Assembly (NCBI RefSeq): GCF_003586445.1
Contig: NZ_CP030028.1
Span: 262,501 to 326,500, forward strand
DNA length: 64,000 nt
Reading direction: 5' to 3'
Source: Bacillus sp. Y1
GTDB taxonomy: Bacteria > Bacillota > Bacilli > Bacillales > Cytobacillaceae
Shown here: positions 1 through 9,692 of the stretch, piece after piece
Layout of the letters: the number at the start of each line of letters is the position of its first letter
How positions within the stretch are numbered: the stretch's first letter is position 1
Translations under genes and position numbers: made by a program
Notes under the pieces: generated by a model
The model's database searches: none
What the model saw: the letters and a program-made list of their open reading frames with translations, nothing else
Told to the model about the DNA's origin: nothing

Positions 1-380
1 ATGTGGCTCCACTATTTGACGCTAGAAGAGGACAAGTCTATACCGGCCTGTATCGCTCCCAAAATGGTTCACTAGAAACAGTTATAAAGGACCAATTGGT
101 ATTAGCGACAGATTGGACAGAGCGCTTAAAGGAGCTTTCTGATCCTGTTTTGTTTGTTGGCAATGATCTTTCGATTCACAAGGAAGTTCTAGCAAATTTG
201 ATGGGAGATCAAGCAAGATTTGCTCACTACACAGAAAATAATCCACGTCCTGGAGAGCTAGCTCAATTAGGGATCAATCGTGAACCAGTTGATGTACACA
301 CCTTTGTTCCAAATTATATTCGATTAGCTGAAGCTGAAGCGAAGTGGCTAGAAGGGAAGAAAGAAAATGATGCAAAATGA
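1..380 (+). CDS. tsaB: TsaB (YdiC), tRNA t6A synthesis factor, C-terminal part
   Basis: Partial gene: the reading frame (codons from base 3) is open at the left edge, so only about the last 125 residues are present. The piece begins with PLFDARRGQVYTGLYR, typical of the central part of TsaB, and ends with the family's NYIRLAEAEAKW-type tail. TsaB is an inactive ASKHA-fold paralogue of TsaD; in the cytoplasm it pairs with TsaD and TsaE to transfer the threonylcarbamoyl group to A37 of ANN-decoding tRNAs. The next gene, rimI, begins inside its last codons (14-base overlap) and tsaD follows, the standard Bacillus order, so these are one translationally coupled unit. Apparent starts within the fragment are internal. 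Confidence 0.93.
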   Translation, partial: VAPLFDARRGQVYTGLYRSQNGSLETVIKDQLVLATDWTERLKELSDPVLFVGNDLSIHKEVLANLMGDQARFAHYTENNPRPGELAQLGINREPVDVHTFVPNYIRLAEAEAKWLEGKKENDAK

Positions 381-843
381 AGAGACTCACTCATTAACTG
401 ATTCCTTAGTGTTTCGATATTTGAAGGAAGAAGATATTGATCAAATCTTAAAAATTGAGGAACTTTCATTTGCAACCCCTTGGACTAGGCAATCATTTGA
501 AAATGAGTTAAATCTAAATCAATTCGCTGTCTATCTTGTTTTAGAAAAGGAAGGTCAAGTTATAGGTTATTGTGGAATGTGGCTGATTGTTGATGAGGCA
601 CATATTACCAACATAGCGGTCTTACCGGAATTTCGTGGGCAAAAGCTAGGAGAAGCGATCCTTCGTATGATCATGGAGGTTGCAAAGAAGAGGGGTGCAA
701 AAACGATGACACTTGAGGTACGTGTTTCGAACACAGTGGCACAATCTTTGTACCGTAAGCTCGGTTTTATGAACGGTGGAATACGCAAGAACTATTATAC
801 TGATAATTATGAGGATGCATTAGTCATGTGGGTGACATTATGA
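367..843 (+). CDS. rimI: RimI-type ribosomal protein alanine N-acetyltransferase (YdiD)
   Basis: A 158-residue GNAT-fold acetyltransferase. Visible motifs are the N-terminal [15 protein letters not shown] helix, the acetyl-CoA loop in [12 protein letters not shown] (R/Q-x-x-G-x-G/A type) and the C-terminal [14 protein letters not shown] strand-helix characteristic of RimI. The family acetylates the N-terminal alanine of ribosomal protein S18, although substrates in Bacillus are less certain. It overlaps the end of tsaB and its stop overlaps the tsaD ATG (ATGA), showing translational coupling within the t6A operon. The start at 367 follows a purine-rich stretch (gaagggaaga); the ATG three bases later is equally possible. 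Confidence 0.92.
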   Translation: MMQNEETHSLTDSLVFRYLKEEDIDQILKIEELSFATPWTRQSFENELNLNQFAVYLVLEKEGQVIGYCGMWLIVDEAHITNIAVLPEFRGQKLGEAILRMIMEVAKKRGAKTMTLEVRVSNTVAQSLYRKLGFMNGGIRKNYYTDNYEDALVMWVTL

Positions 844-1868
844 GTGATAAAAATCAATATATATTAGGAATTGAAACAAGCTGTGATGAAACAGCTGTTG
901 CCATTGTAAAAGATGGACACGAAATTGTAGCAAATATTGTTGCTTCACAAATTGAAAGCCATAAGCGATTCGGCGGAGTGGTTCCTGAAATTGCTTCTCG
1001 ACATCATGTGGAGCAAATCACGATTGTAATAGAAGAAGCAATGAGAGTGGCTGAATTACAGTTTTCAGATATTGATGCGATTGCTGTAACGGAGGGACCA
1101 GGGCTTGTAGGTGCCTTATTAATAGGGGTAAACGCAGCCAAGGCACTGAGCTTTGCTCACGGTATTCCTCTTGTAGGAATCCACCATATCGCTGGTCATA
1201 TTTATGCGAATCGGTTGATAAAGGAAATGGATTTTCCACTATTATCATTAGTTGTTTCTGGTGGACATACAGAGCTTGTTTATATGAAGGAGCATGGCCA
1301 CTTTGAGGTGATTGGAGAAACGAGAGACGATGCTGCGGGTGAAGCGTACGATAAAGTGGCTAGGACGTTAAAAATGCCATATCCAGGCGGACCACATATT
1401 GACCGATTAGCAGCTGTTGGCTCACCTATTATTGATTTACCGAGAGCTTGGTTAGAGGAAGGGTCATATGATTTTAGCTTTAGTGGATTAAAATCAGCAG
1501 TTATCAACACCGTCCACAATGCAGAGCAACGGGGAGAAGTGATTGCACCTGAAGATCTTGCAGCAAGTTTTCAACAAAGTGTTATCGACGTGTTGGTAAC
1601 TAAGACAGTACGTGCGGCCAAACAGTATTCAGTGAAGCAAGTGTTACTAGCAGGAGGAGTAGCTGCTAATAAAGGACTACGTAGCGCGTTAGATAGAGAG
1701 TTTGCTGCTATCGAAAGTGTGGAATTAATTGTTCCTCCACTTTCTTTATGCACAGATAACGCAGCCATGATTGCTGCTGCTGGAAGTATCATGTATGAAA
1801 AAGGACAAAGAAGTGACTTTACCTTAAATGCAAATCCAGGATTAGACCTATCTATCCACAACACATAA
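840..1868 (+). CDS. tsaD: TsaD (Gcp), tRNA threonylcarbamoyladenosine transferase subunit
   Basis: A 342-residue ASKHA-fold protein nearly colinear with B. subtilis Gcp/YdiE. It shows the N-terminal [10 protein letters not shown] nucleotide-binding loop, the metal ligands in [16 protein letters not shown], and the [13 protein letters not shown] and [12 protein letters not shown] signatures. With TsaB and TsaE it transfers threonylcarbamoyl from TC-AMP to A37 of ANN-decoding tRNAs. I chose the ATG at 840, which overlaps the rimI stop and gives the usual [13 protein letters not shown] start; an in-frame GTG at 828 would add four residues. A strong terminator follows 15 bases after the stop, ending the tsaB-rimI-tsaD unit. 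Confidence 0.96.
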   Translation: MSDKNQYILGIETSCDETAVAIVKDGHEIVANIVASQIESHKRFGGVVPEIASRHHVEQITIVIEEAMRVAELQFSDIDAIAVTEGPGLVGALLIGVNAAKALSFAHGIPLVGIHHIAGHIYANRLIKEMDFPLLSLVVSGGHTELVYMKEHGHFEVIGETRDDAAGEAYDKVARTLKMPYPGGPHIDRLAAVGSPIIDLPRAWLEEGSYDFSFSGLKSAVINTVHNAEQRGEVIAPEDLAASFQQSVIDVLVTKTVRAAKQYSVKQVLLAGGVAANKGLRSALDREFAAIESVELIVPPLSLCTDNAAMIAAAGSIMYEKGQRSDFTLNANPGLDLSIHNT

Positions 1869-1882
1869 CTGTAGGAAAAAGT

Positions 1883-1910
1883 CCCTATCACGTGATAGGG
1901 GCTATTTTTT
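1883..1910 (+). terminator. Rho-independent terminator of the tsaD operon
   Basis: Perfect 8-bp stem CCCTATCA/TGATAGGG (1883-1890 with 1893-1900) on a CG loop, followed by a T-rich run (ctattttttg). It lies just after the tsaD stop. Confidence 0.9.
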
Positions 1911-1940
1911 GTGTATAAACACTGTTTCGACAAGTTTCAC

Positions 1941-2043
1941 TGTGCATAATGTGGATAAAATAAACTAAAATTGTGGATAATGTGGAAAACCCTGTGGAAA
2001 GCACATATAAAAACAATTTACCTGTGAACAAAATTGTGGAAAA
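1941..2043. other. Cluster of DnaA-box-like 9-mers
   Basis: Between the convergent tsaD and ydiF genes lie seven 9-mers resembling the DnaA box, all in the same orientation (TGTGGATAA on the plus strand). Two are exact (1950-1958 and 1972-1980). Three have one mismatch (TGTGCATAA 1941, TGTGGAAAA 1981 and 2035). Two have two mismatches (1993, 2023). The stretch is AT-rich and non-coding. From memory, the equivalent gcp-ydiF interval of B. subtilis is one of the DnaA-box clusters outside oriC that bind DnaA and restrain initiation, so a conserved regulatory role is likely. Confidence 0.75.
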
Positions 2044-2074
2044 GAAAAAACCGGGATAGATTCATTCTCCCGGT
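2041..2074 (-). terminator. Terminator of the ydiF-like gene
   Basis: Stem CCGGGA (2051-2056) with TCCCGG (2068-2073). The A-rich run at 2041-2050 reads as a T-tract on the minus strand, directly after the ABC-F stop codon. Confidence 0.8.
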
Positions 2075-2083
2075 TCTTTCTGC

Positions 2084-4006
2084 TTATTCAGCAAGTTCAC
2101 TCCATTCTTCTAGTAACTCATCTAATTGGAGTTTTGCTGTTTCATTTTCTTCATTAATTTTGAGCACTCTTTCGTGGTCTTGAAAAATTTCTGGATCACA
2201 AAGCAGTGTATTATTCTTTTCAATCGTTTCTTCGAGCTGTTCAATCAATTCTTCTATTTCTTCGATGCGTCGCTTTCGTTGACGCTCTAATTTCTTGGCT
2301 TCCTTATCGATTTGATACGTATTTTTTTCTGGAGCAGTTACCACGGTAGCTGCTGCCTTTTCCGCTTGTTCTATGGCTCTTAGCTCTTCTTGTTCAAGCT
2401 TCTTTTCCACGTAATAATCATAGTCCCCAAGGTACTCAACAGCCGCGGTTTTACTTAGCTCAATCACCTTCGTTGCAATGCGATTAATGAAGTATCGATC
2501 ATGAGAAACAAATAAAATAGTTCCTGGATAATCCACTAGCGCGTTTTCTAATATTTCCTTACTGTCCAAGTCCAAATGGTTGGTAGGCTCATCTAGTATA
2601 AGGAGATTGGCCTTTTGCATCATAAGTTTAGCGAGTGCTAGACGTGCTTTTTCCCCACCGCTAAGGGTGGATACCGTTTTTAACACATCGTCGCCGGTAA
2701 ACAAGAAATTCCCTAGTACAGTCCGAATTTCCTTTTCACTTTTCAGAGGATATTCGTCCCAAAGCTCATTTAAAACTCGCTTGTTTGAAGTAAGAGCTGC
2801 TTGTTCTTGGTCATAATAGCCAATGCTAACATTGGAACCATAATGAACTTGTCCTTCTAACGGTTGTAACGTTCCTTGAATGGTTTTGAGTAAGGTTGAT
2901 TTTCCAATCCCATTCGGTCCAACTAAGGCAACGGAATCTCCTCTAGTAATTCGGAGGTAAAGTTCCTTAGCTATTCGTTCATCATGATAACCAACTGCTA
3001 GGGAGTGGACATTTAACACTTCATTGCCACTTTGCTTTTCAATATCAAAACCGAAGGAGGCGGACTTCTCATCTCCAAGTGGTTTGTCCATTACTTGCAT
3101 TCTCTCAAGCTTCTTCCTTCTACTTTGGGCCCGCTTGGTGGTCGATGCACGAGCAAGATTCTTTTGAATAAAGTCCTGGAGCTTGGCTATTTCATCTTGC
3201 TGTTTTTCGTATTGCTTTAGATCACGCTCGTAGTTTTCGGCTTTTTGTTCAAGATAAGAACTGTAGTTTCCTGAGAATTTGCTGATTTGATTCCTAGAGA
3301 TTTCGTACACTTGATTGACCACTTTATCTAAAAAGTAGCGATCGTGGGATACAATCAAGATGGCACCCATGTAGCCAGTCAGATATTGCTCTAACCAAGA
3401 CAAAGTATCAATATCTAGATGGTTGGTAGGTTCATCCAGTATAAGAATATCAGGTTTAGTTAATAACAACTTCGCAAGAGCTAATCGAGTTTTCTGGCCA
3501 CCACTCAAGCTATCAATTTTAGTAGAGTAATCAAATGAGTGGAAATTTAATCCATGTAGGACAGAACGTATATCAGACTCGTACTGATACCCCCCATTCT
3601 CCTTAAATTCATTTTGGAGATGGTCATATTCTTTTATTGTCCGCTCGTACAAAGTAGCATCTTCAAATACGGTAGGATCAGCCATCTTTTCCTCGAGCTT
3701 ACGAAGCTCTTTCTCTTGATTTATGACATGTTCAAAAACGGTAAGCATTTCTTCCCAAATGGATAATCCGGAAACAAGACCTGTGTTCTGAGCCAAATAC
3801 CCGATCGTTACATGTTTGGGCTTGATTAAATCACCTGATTCATAGGAAAGGTGACCGGCAATAATCTTGAGTAAAGTAGATTTCCCGGCCCCATTTCGGC
3901 CAACTAAGGCAATACGGTCTCTTGTTTGAACTTCTAGTTTTATATTCGATAAAATAAGGTCAGCTCCATAAGACTTGGAAAGCTGGTTCACTTGTAGTAG
4001 TATCAT
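2084..4006 (-). CDS. ydiF: ABC-F family ATPase, YdiF-like
   Basis: A 640-residue soluble protein with two fused ABC ATPase domains and no membrane segment. Domain 1 has GRNGAGKST, LSGGQKTRLALA and ILDEPTNHLD. Domain 2 has GPNGIGKST, LSGGEKARLALA and ILDEPTNHLD. An inter-domain linker rich in K/E/R and a C-terminal charged coiled coil (about 560-630) complete the ABC-F plan. ABC-F proteins act on ribosomes, as translation factors or ribosome-protection proteins. Position between tsaD and moaC and length match B. subtilis YdiF. I use the ATG at 4006 (MILLQVNQL), preceded by an AGAGGTGA ribosome-binding site; an upstream in-frame start at 4045 would add 13 atypical residues. Confidence 0.93.
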   Translation of the reverse strand: MILLQVNQLSKSYGADLILSNIKLEVQTRDRIALVGRNGAGKSTLLKIIAGHLSYESGDLIKPKHVTIGYLAQNTGLVSGLSIWEEMLTVFEHVINQEKELRKLEEKMADPTVFEDATLYERTIKEYDHLQNEFKENGGYQYESDIRSVLHGLNFHSFDYSTKIDSLSGGQKTRLALAKLLLTKPDILILDEPTNHLDIDTLSWLEQYLTGYMGAILIVSHDRYFLDKVVNQVYEISRNQISKFSGNYSSYLEQKAENYERDLKQYEKQQDEIAKLQDFIQKNLARASTTKRAQSRRKKLERMQVMDKPLGDEKSASFGFDIEKQSGNEVLNVHSLAVGYHDERIAKELYLRITRGDSVALVGPNGIGKSTLLKTIQGTLQPLEGQVHYGSNVSIGYYDQEQAALTSNKRVLNELWDEYPLKSEKEIRTVLGNFLFTGDDVLKTVSTLSGGEKARLALAKLMMQKANLLILDEPTNHLDLDSKEILENALVDYPGTILFVSHDRYFINRIATKVIELSKTAAVEYLGDYDYYVEKKLEQEELRAIEQAEKAAATVVTAPEKNTYQIDKEAKKLERQRKRRIEEIEELIEQLEETIEKNNTLLCDPEIFQDHERVLKINEENETAKLQLDELLEEWSELAE

Positions 4007-4033
4007 TAATTTCACCTCTATACTTCTACGGTT

Positions 4034-4062
4034 AGTGTATCGCATTCAATACGGATGAGCAA
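4034..4062 (-). promoter_or_regulatory. Probable sigma-A promoter of ydiF
   Basis: On the minus strand TTGCTC (4057-4062), a 17-bp spacer and TACACT (4034-4039) match the -35/-10 pattern in 4 and 4 positions, about 30 bases before the ydiF start. Confidence 0.45.
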
Positions 4063-4071
4063 TGATATGAG

Positions 4072-4089
4072 TTGTGAACTATGTTACAA
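4072..4089. promoter_or_regulatory. Rex-box-like operator before moaC-rex
   Basis: TTGTGA-N6-TTACAA differs by one base from the Rex operator core TTGTGA-N6-TCACAA. It lies 57 bases before moaC, whose downstream partner encodes Rex. It overlaps a TTACAAT that could serve as a -10 element, and a second half-site-like TTTTCACA lies at 4092-4099. Confidence 0.5.
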
Positions 4090-4145
4090 TGTTTTCACAC
4101 AGAACGAGGAAAATAGTGTATGATTTTGAAAGAGGTGTATAATAG

Positions 4146-4640
4146 ATGTCAGAGTTCACTCATTTTAATAAAGAAGGCAGAGCGAAAATGGTAGATGTGA
4201 GTGATAAGCCCGAAACGGTACGGACGGCCATTGCCCATTCTAGTATCACAGTCAATCAAGAGATATATGATCGTATCACACATAACCAAATGAAAAAAGG
4301 TGATGTGCTAGCAGTCGCACAGGTTGCAGCCGTTATGGCTTGTAAAAAAACATGGGATATTATTCCAATGTGTCATCCTATTCCACTTACTGGTGTCGAT
4401 ATTTCTTTTGATTGGGAATCAGATAACAATTGCCATACTCTACATATATCTGCTAGTGTAAAGACAAAAGGGAATACAGGAGTAGAAATGGAAGCGTTAA
4501 CAGCCGCTTCTGTTTGTGCGCTTACCGTTTATGATATGTGTAAAGCAGTAGATAAAGGAATGGTTATCGGGAAAACATACCTTGTTGAAAAAACTGGTGG
4601 AAAAAACGGTGACTTTAAAAGAGAAGAGAAACTATATTAG
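4146..4640 (+). CDS. moaC: MoaC, cyclic pyranopterin monophosphate synthase
   Basis: A 164-residue protein with the full MoaC signature: the VDVSDK start of the fold, [13 protein letters not shown], the [26 protein letters not shown] helix region and the [11 protein letters not shown] tail. The enzyme acts with MoaA to convert GTP via a cyclic dehydro-GTP intermediate to cyclic pyranopterin monophosphate, the first step of molybdenum cofactor synthesis. It has an AGAGGTG ribosome-binding site and is followed 27 bases later by rex, so the two are probably cotranscribed. The Rex-box-like site upstream suggests redox control, which would fit molybdoenzymes used in anaerobic respiration. Confidence 0.95.
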   Translation: MSEFTHFNKEGRAKMVDVSDKPETVRTAIAHSSITVNQEIYDRITHNQMKKGDVLAVAQVAAVMACKKTWDIIPMCHPIPLTGVDISFDWESDNNCHTLHISASVKTKGNTGVEMEALTAASVCALTVYDMCKAVDKGMVIGKTYLVEKTGGKNGDFKREEKLY

Positions 4641-4667
4641 TTAAAGGTAGAAGGTAGGGGAAGAACG

Positions 4668-5327
4668 ATGAGTAATGAATCAATGAAAATCCCACAAGCA
4701 ACGGCGAAAAGACTACCATTGTATTATCGCTTTTTAAATAGTTTACACTCATCAGGAAAGCAACGAGTTTCATCTGCTGAACTAAGTGAGGCGGTGAAGG
4801 TCGATTCTGCAACGATTCGAAGAGATTTTTCATACTTTGGTGCGTTAGGCAAAAAGGGATACGGTTACAATGTAAACTATCTATTATCCTTTTTCCGTAA
4901 AACACTCGACCAAGATGAGTTAACGAAGGTTGCGTTAATTGGAGTGGGGAATTTAGGGACAGCATTTTTAAATTATAATTTCTTAAAAAATAATAATACA
5001 AAAATTGCTGTTGCATTTGACGTAGTAGAAGATAAGGTAGGCACAAAAATTGGAGAAGTGCCCGTCTATCATATGGATGATCTAGAAGAGGTTATTGAAA
5101 GAGAAGACATTCAGGTAGCGATATTAACCGTTCCAGCAACGGTCGCACAATCCATTACTGATCGAATGGTTCAAGGAACAGTGAGAGGAATTTTAAACTT
5201 TACACCGGCCCGATTAACGGTTCCATCATCAATCAGGGTTCATCATATTGATTTGGCTATTGAGTTACAGTCACTTGTGTACTTTTTAAAGCATTATTCA
5301 GTGGATGAAGAAATGGTAGAGGAATAA
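4668..5327 (+). CDS. rex: Rex, NADH-sensing redox repressor
   Basis: A 219-residue Rex (YdiH). The N-terminal winged helix (about residues 1-80, with SSAELSEAV and [12 protein letters not shown]) is followed by a Rossmann domain ([12 protein letters not shown] at about 85-96) and the C-terminal swapped helix ending HYS. Rex binds operators at low NADH/NAD+ and is released when NADH rises, derepressing fermentation and respiratory genes. Ribosome-binding site AGGGGAAG lies before ATG 4668. It sits downstream of moaC and ends at a bidirectional terminator shared with ydiK. Confidence 0.96.
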   Translation: MSNESMKIPQATAKRLPLYYRFLNSLHSSGKQRVSSAELSEAVKVDSATIRRDFSYFGALGKKGYGYNVNYLLSFFRKTLDQDELTKVALIGVGNLGTAFLNYNFLKNNNTKIAVAFDVVEDKVGTKIGEVPVYHMDDLEEVIEREDIQVAILTVPATVAQSITDRMVQGTVRGILNFTPARLTVPSSIRVHHIDLAIELQSLVYFLKHYSVDEEMVEE

Positions 5328-5333
5328 ACAACA

Positions 5334-5362
5334 AGCCGCCCCTTAGTGGAGCGGCTATTTCT
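5334..5362. terminator. Bidirectional terminator between rex and ydiK
   Basis: Stem AGCCGC (5334-5339) with GCGGCT (5351-5356), followed by a T-rich run (atttctttt). The minus-strand ydiK stop codon lies inside it, so it serves convergent genes. Confidence 0.75.
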
Positions 5363-5567
5363 TTTGCTGTTTCTTCATCTCTTTAATTTTAAAATGTAAA
5401 AGAATCATCCGAATGCCTGAACCAATATCAAATGTTGCTAGCAAGACAAGCAGGTAAGTAAAAAAGCCCCACTCTCCATTTTGCTGTAAGTCCTGAATCG
5501 CAAACACTGTGAACAGAGCACCCAAGACGATGTATATAATTCCTGAGAATAAAGGTGACTGTCTCAT
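5355..5567 (-). CDS. ydiK: YdiK-like small membrane protein (DUF4305)
   Basis: A 70-residue protein with two predicted membrane segments (about residues 7-25 and 33-55) and a basic C-terminus ending in KEMKKQQKK. Sequence and position before ydiL match YdiK of B. subtilis. Function is unknown. Its ATG overlaps the ydiL stop by four bases (ATGA), so it is coupled to and cotranscribed with that gene. Confidence 0.85.
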   Translation of the reverse strand: MRQSPLFSGIIYIVLGALFTVFAIQDLQQNGEWGFFTYLLVLLATFDIGSGIRMILLHFKIKEMKKQQKK

Positions 5568-6301
5568 AAGAAGAATCCTCCAATAAAGCTTTGCATTTGT
5601 TCTGCTTGTTTGATTAATTTTTCTAAGTCTTCCCTATATACGGATTGCACAAGTACAACGAACGTATTCATTGATACGTGAGCAACGATTGGAACAAGGA
5701 TACGATTGGTTTTTACGTACAAATACGCAAAGGTGAATCCCATCGCTGAATAAAGTAGGGTGTGCTCAGGCTCCATATGGGCAAAAGAAAAAATGACGGA
5801 GCTAAGCAACGCAGATAGGAAAAAGTTAAAACGCTTATAAAATGCCCCAAAAATGATCTTACGAAAGACAATTTCTTCTAATATAGGACCAATAACTGAG
5901 CTAACGACAATCATAATAGGAAAAGTTTCAATGATACGTAAAATCTGCTGTGTATTATCAGATCCTACCTCAATACCAATCAAACGTTCAATATTCGCAG
6001 CAAAGGCTTGGGCAAATAGGGCAAGAAAGACACCTGTGATGGACCAGAGGATCGACCGACCTAAGCTAGCTCCGTTTCTTACTTCATTTGCAGTTACCAT
6101 CTCTTTACGCAACAGCAGCAGGACAACAACAAGTGTGATAGAAAAGCTGATGACAAGCCAAGTGACACCTGCAAACCCTTGAGAGTGATTAGTATTAAAA
6201 CCAATCATTTCCATAATAAGAGAGGTTATAGGGACACCAATAAAGCTTGAAAGCTGCATTGCAATATAAGCAATTAATATAATCCAATATTCACGTTTCA
6301 A
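5564..6301 (-). CDS. ydiL: YdiL-like CPBP-family intramembrane metalloprotease
   Basis: About 245 residues with six to eight hydrophobic segments. It carries the CPBP/Abi (Rce1-like) motifs: EEIVFRKIIFG (conserved EExxxR), a following SSVIFSFAHMEPE segment with the FxxxH ligand, and a late HVSMN motif. Such proteins are membrane-embedded glutamate-type proteases; the substrate here is unknown. I choose TTG at 6301 because AAAGGAG lies seven bases upstream; the longer in-frame start at 6319 would place this ribosome-binding site inside the gene. Upstream non-coding DNA is shared with the divergent groES promoter. Confidence 0.85.
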   Translation of the reverse strand: MKREYWIILIAYIAMQLSSFIGVPITSLIMEMIGFNTNHSQGFAGVTWLVISFSITLVVVLLLLRKEMVTANEVRNGASLGRSILWSITGVFLALFAQAFAANIERLIGIEVGSDNTQQILRIIETFPIMIVVSSVIGPILEEIVFRKIIFGAFYKRFNFFLSALLSSVIFSFAHMEPEHTLLYSAMGFTFAYLYVKTNRILVPIVAHVSMNTFVVLVQSVYREDLEKLIKQAEQMQSFIGGFFL

Positions 6302-6498
6302 AACAAGTCTCCTTTTCAATCCAATATAGTTATTCTACTCGTAAACATCAGGTTGTATCAAATAAGAAGAATTATTGTCCGTATTTTAGCATTATATGGA
6401 TAGAATAGATGGAAAAGTACATACTTAGTAAGGTTGTATAATTAACAAGTTATGGGAGGACTTTTACAAAAAATTTATAAAAAAAAGCGGTTTCTCGC

Positions 6499-6530
6499 TT
6501 GCAAAAAAAGAAGAGATTCATTAATATAAT
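6499..6530 (+). promoter_or_regulatory. Sigma-A promoter of groESL
   Basis: TTGCAA at 6499-6504 and an AT-rich -10 region (TAATAT/TATAAT, 6522-6530) lie immediately before the CIRCE operator, the usual layout for an HrcA-controlled groE promoter. Confidence 0.65.
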
Positions 6531-6537
6531 AGTTGTG

Positions 6538-6564
6538 TTAGCACTCTAGTTAAGTGAGTGCTAA
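6538..6564. promoter_or_regulatory. CIRCE operator (HrcA binding site)
   Basis: Perfect inverted repeat TTAGCACTC-N9-GAGTGCTAA, matching the consensus exactly. HrcA binds it to repress groESL until heat shock titrates GroEL, which HrcA needs for activity. It lies 38 bases before groES, inside the transcribed leader. Confidence 0.98.
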
Positions 6565-6602
6565 TAATAAAATCTTACATATATTTGAGGAGGTTGTTTC
6601 AC

Positions 6603-6887
6603 TTGTTAAAGCCACTAGGTGATCGCATTGTAATTGAGCTAGTTGAAACGGAAGAAAAAACGGCAAGCGGTATTGTACTACCAGACTCTGCTAAAGAGAA
6701 GCCTCAAGAAGGCAAAGTAGTTGCTGTCGGCACTGGCCGCGTACTTGAAAGCGGTGAGCGTGTAGCTCTTGAAGTTTCTGTGGACGACCGCATTATCTTC
6801 TCAAAATACGCTGGCACAGAAGTTAAGTTCGAAGGAAAAGAGTACTTAATTCTACGTGAAAACGATATTCTTGCTATTCTTGGATAA
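6603..6887 (+). CDS. groES: GroES co-chaperonin
   Basis: The 94-residue 10-kDa chaperonin: [11 protein letters not shown] start, mobile loop around [19 protein letters not shown], and the [24 protein letters not shown] end. It caps the GroEL ring. The start is TTG at 6603 with GAGGAGG nine bases upstream, as I remember for B. subtilis groES; a longer in-frame reading from 6558 begins inside CIRCE and is not credible. It is controlled by the CIRCE element and cotranscribed with groEL 73 bases downstream. Confidence 0.97.
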   Translation: MLKPLGDRIVIELVETEEKTASGIVLPDSAKEKPQEGKVVAVGTGRVLESGERVALEVSVDDRIIFSKYAGTEVKFEGKEYLILRENDILAILG

Positions 6888-6930
6888 GAGTAGAACTTTC
6901 TTATTTTAAAACTAAACGAAGACAGAATAG

Positions 6931-8586
<1,656 letters not shown>

Positions 8587-8603
8587 TCTGCCCCCAATAA
8601 AAA

Positions 8604-8648
8604 AAGAAGCTTCTCATTAGTTCACTGAACTGTTGGGAGGCTTCTTTT
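8604..8648 (+). terminator. groEL terminator
   Basis: Stem AAGAAGC (8604-8610) with GCTTCTT (8640-8646), extended by imperfect TTCTC/GGGAG pairing and followed by a short T-rich stretch (ttttatc). Confidence 0.7.
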
Positions 8649-8680
8649 ATCTTTCATTAGATTATTAAACTGTTGGGAGG
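8611..8680 (+). repeat. Imperfect 30-bp direct duplication after groEL
   Basis: Bases 8611-8640 and 8651-8680 are offset by exactly 40 bp and share cattag and the block aactgttgggagg, with differences only in the middle. The first copy forms the distal half of the groEL terminator. The remaining bases to 8759 show no gene. Confidence 0.7.
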
Positions 8681-8759
8681 GCTTACTTAAATGTTTGATG
8701 TCATATCAGAATGTGATGTGCGGTTGCTCTTTTATAGTGATGGTTGTTCTTATTTGGTT

Positions 8760-9692
8760 TTATATTTCTAACATCATACGTTTTGCTTCAAAATATAAAG
8801 CATGAATAAATTTCTTTATATTTATTCGTGTGGAAGTGAACGCTGGTTTTGTATCATTTTTTAACTCTGTCATCTTATTACGAACGATAGTAAAGTCAAA
8901 AAACTGGGAAGAATATTTTTCAAATTTTGCATTTGAGAAATCTGTAAGTCCCAAAGATGCTAAGTGATTCAATGACTGATAAATGGTTCTCCGAACACGC
9001 TGTTTAGAAGCTTTTGCCTCTCTTCTTAAAGCCCCTTCGTCAGCAGTAGCTCCAAGCTTTTTATTTGCTAAATACGCATAAATGTCATTAAGAGATGGTA
9101 ATCCGTGTTCAAATGTATTCTTTTTCTCATAATTAAATAAAAAAGCCAATATTTCTATTAAATCTTTGCTGCCACTCTCACCAGAAATACCTAATTCTGT
9201 GAAAAGTAACTCACCATAATTTTTAATATTATATTCCTTAAAAGATGTCTCCTTTTGCTGCAACATTGTATCCATTTGAAGAACAGTATTTAATGACTTT
9301 TGAATGTCATGAATGGATTTTTCTAGTCGAGAATGTTCCATTACTTTTCGGATAACAGCAAGCACTTCTATTCTATTAATTGGCTTTATTATGTAGTTTT
9401 CTATTCCAAGTGTATATGCTTTACTAATCAGTTCTTTTGACTCTATTTGAGAAATCATTATGATTTTCCCCTTAAAAGTTGGTTTGATAGATTGTATGGT
9501 TTCAAGACCATCACGATTTGGCATTAATAAATCAATCAATAAAATATCGACCTTTTTTAAGTTTAAAGTTTCTCCATTCAATAATGCCCCATCATCGGAT
9601 TCGCCAACAATTTGACCTAGATCTTCATCCTCGATAAATTGAGCAAGCATGGAACGAACTATTACATCATCATCTGTTATATAAAAGTTCAT
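8760..9692 (-). CDS. glnL: GlnL-type response regulator (YcbB-like)
   Basis: A 310-residue response regulator. The receiver domain (1-120) has acidic pocket DDD, phosphoacceptor Asp in LLIDLLMP (about residue 54) and IIKPIN lysine loop. The C-terminal part is not an ordinary HTH family but the YcbB-type output domain (FEHGLPSLNDIYAYLANK to the end). The gene pairs with the adjacent histidine kinase, whose stop overlaps its ATG (ATGA; AAGGAG eight bases before ATG 9692). From memory, GlnK-GlnL of B. subtilis responds to glutamine and activates glutaminase and a glutamine transporter. The glutaminase and AgcS-type symporter genes lie just across the divergent promoter, supporting that assignment. 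Confidence 0.82.
   Translation of the reverse strand: MNFYITDDDVIVRSMLAQFIEDEDLGQIVGESDDGALLNGETLNLKKVDILLIDLLMPNRDGLETIQSIKPTFKGKIIMISQIESKELISKAYTLGIENYIIKPINRIEVLAVIRKVMEHSRLEKSIHDIQKSLNTVLQMDTMLQQKETSFKEYNIKNYGELLFTELGISGESGSKDLIEILAFLFNYEKKNTFEHGLPSLNDIYAYLANKKLGATADEGALRREAKASKQRVRRTIYQSLNHLASLGLTDFSNAKFEKYSSQFFDFTIVRNKMTELKNDTKPAFTSTRINIKKFIHALYFEAKRMMLEI

Noticed and set aside
6476..6512. Terminator hairpin (AAGCG/CGCTT) between ydiL and groES
   Set aside because: Only five pairs, and it lies upstream of both divergent genes, where a terminator has no evident use.
6558..6602. N-terminal extension of GroES
   Set aside because: It begins inside CIRCE; the TTG at 6603 with GAGGAGG gives the normal GroES start.
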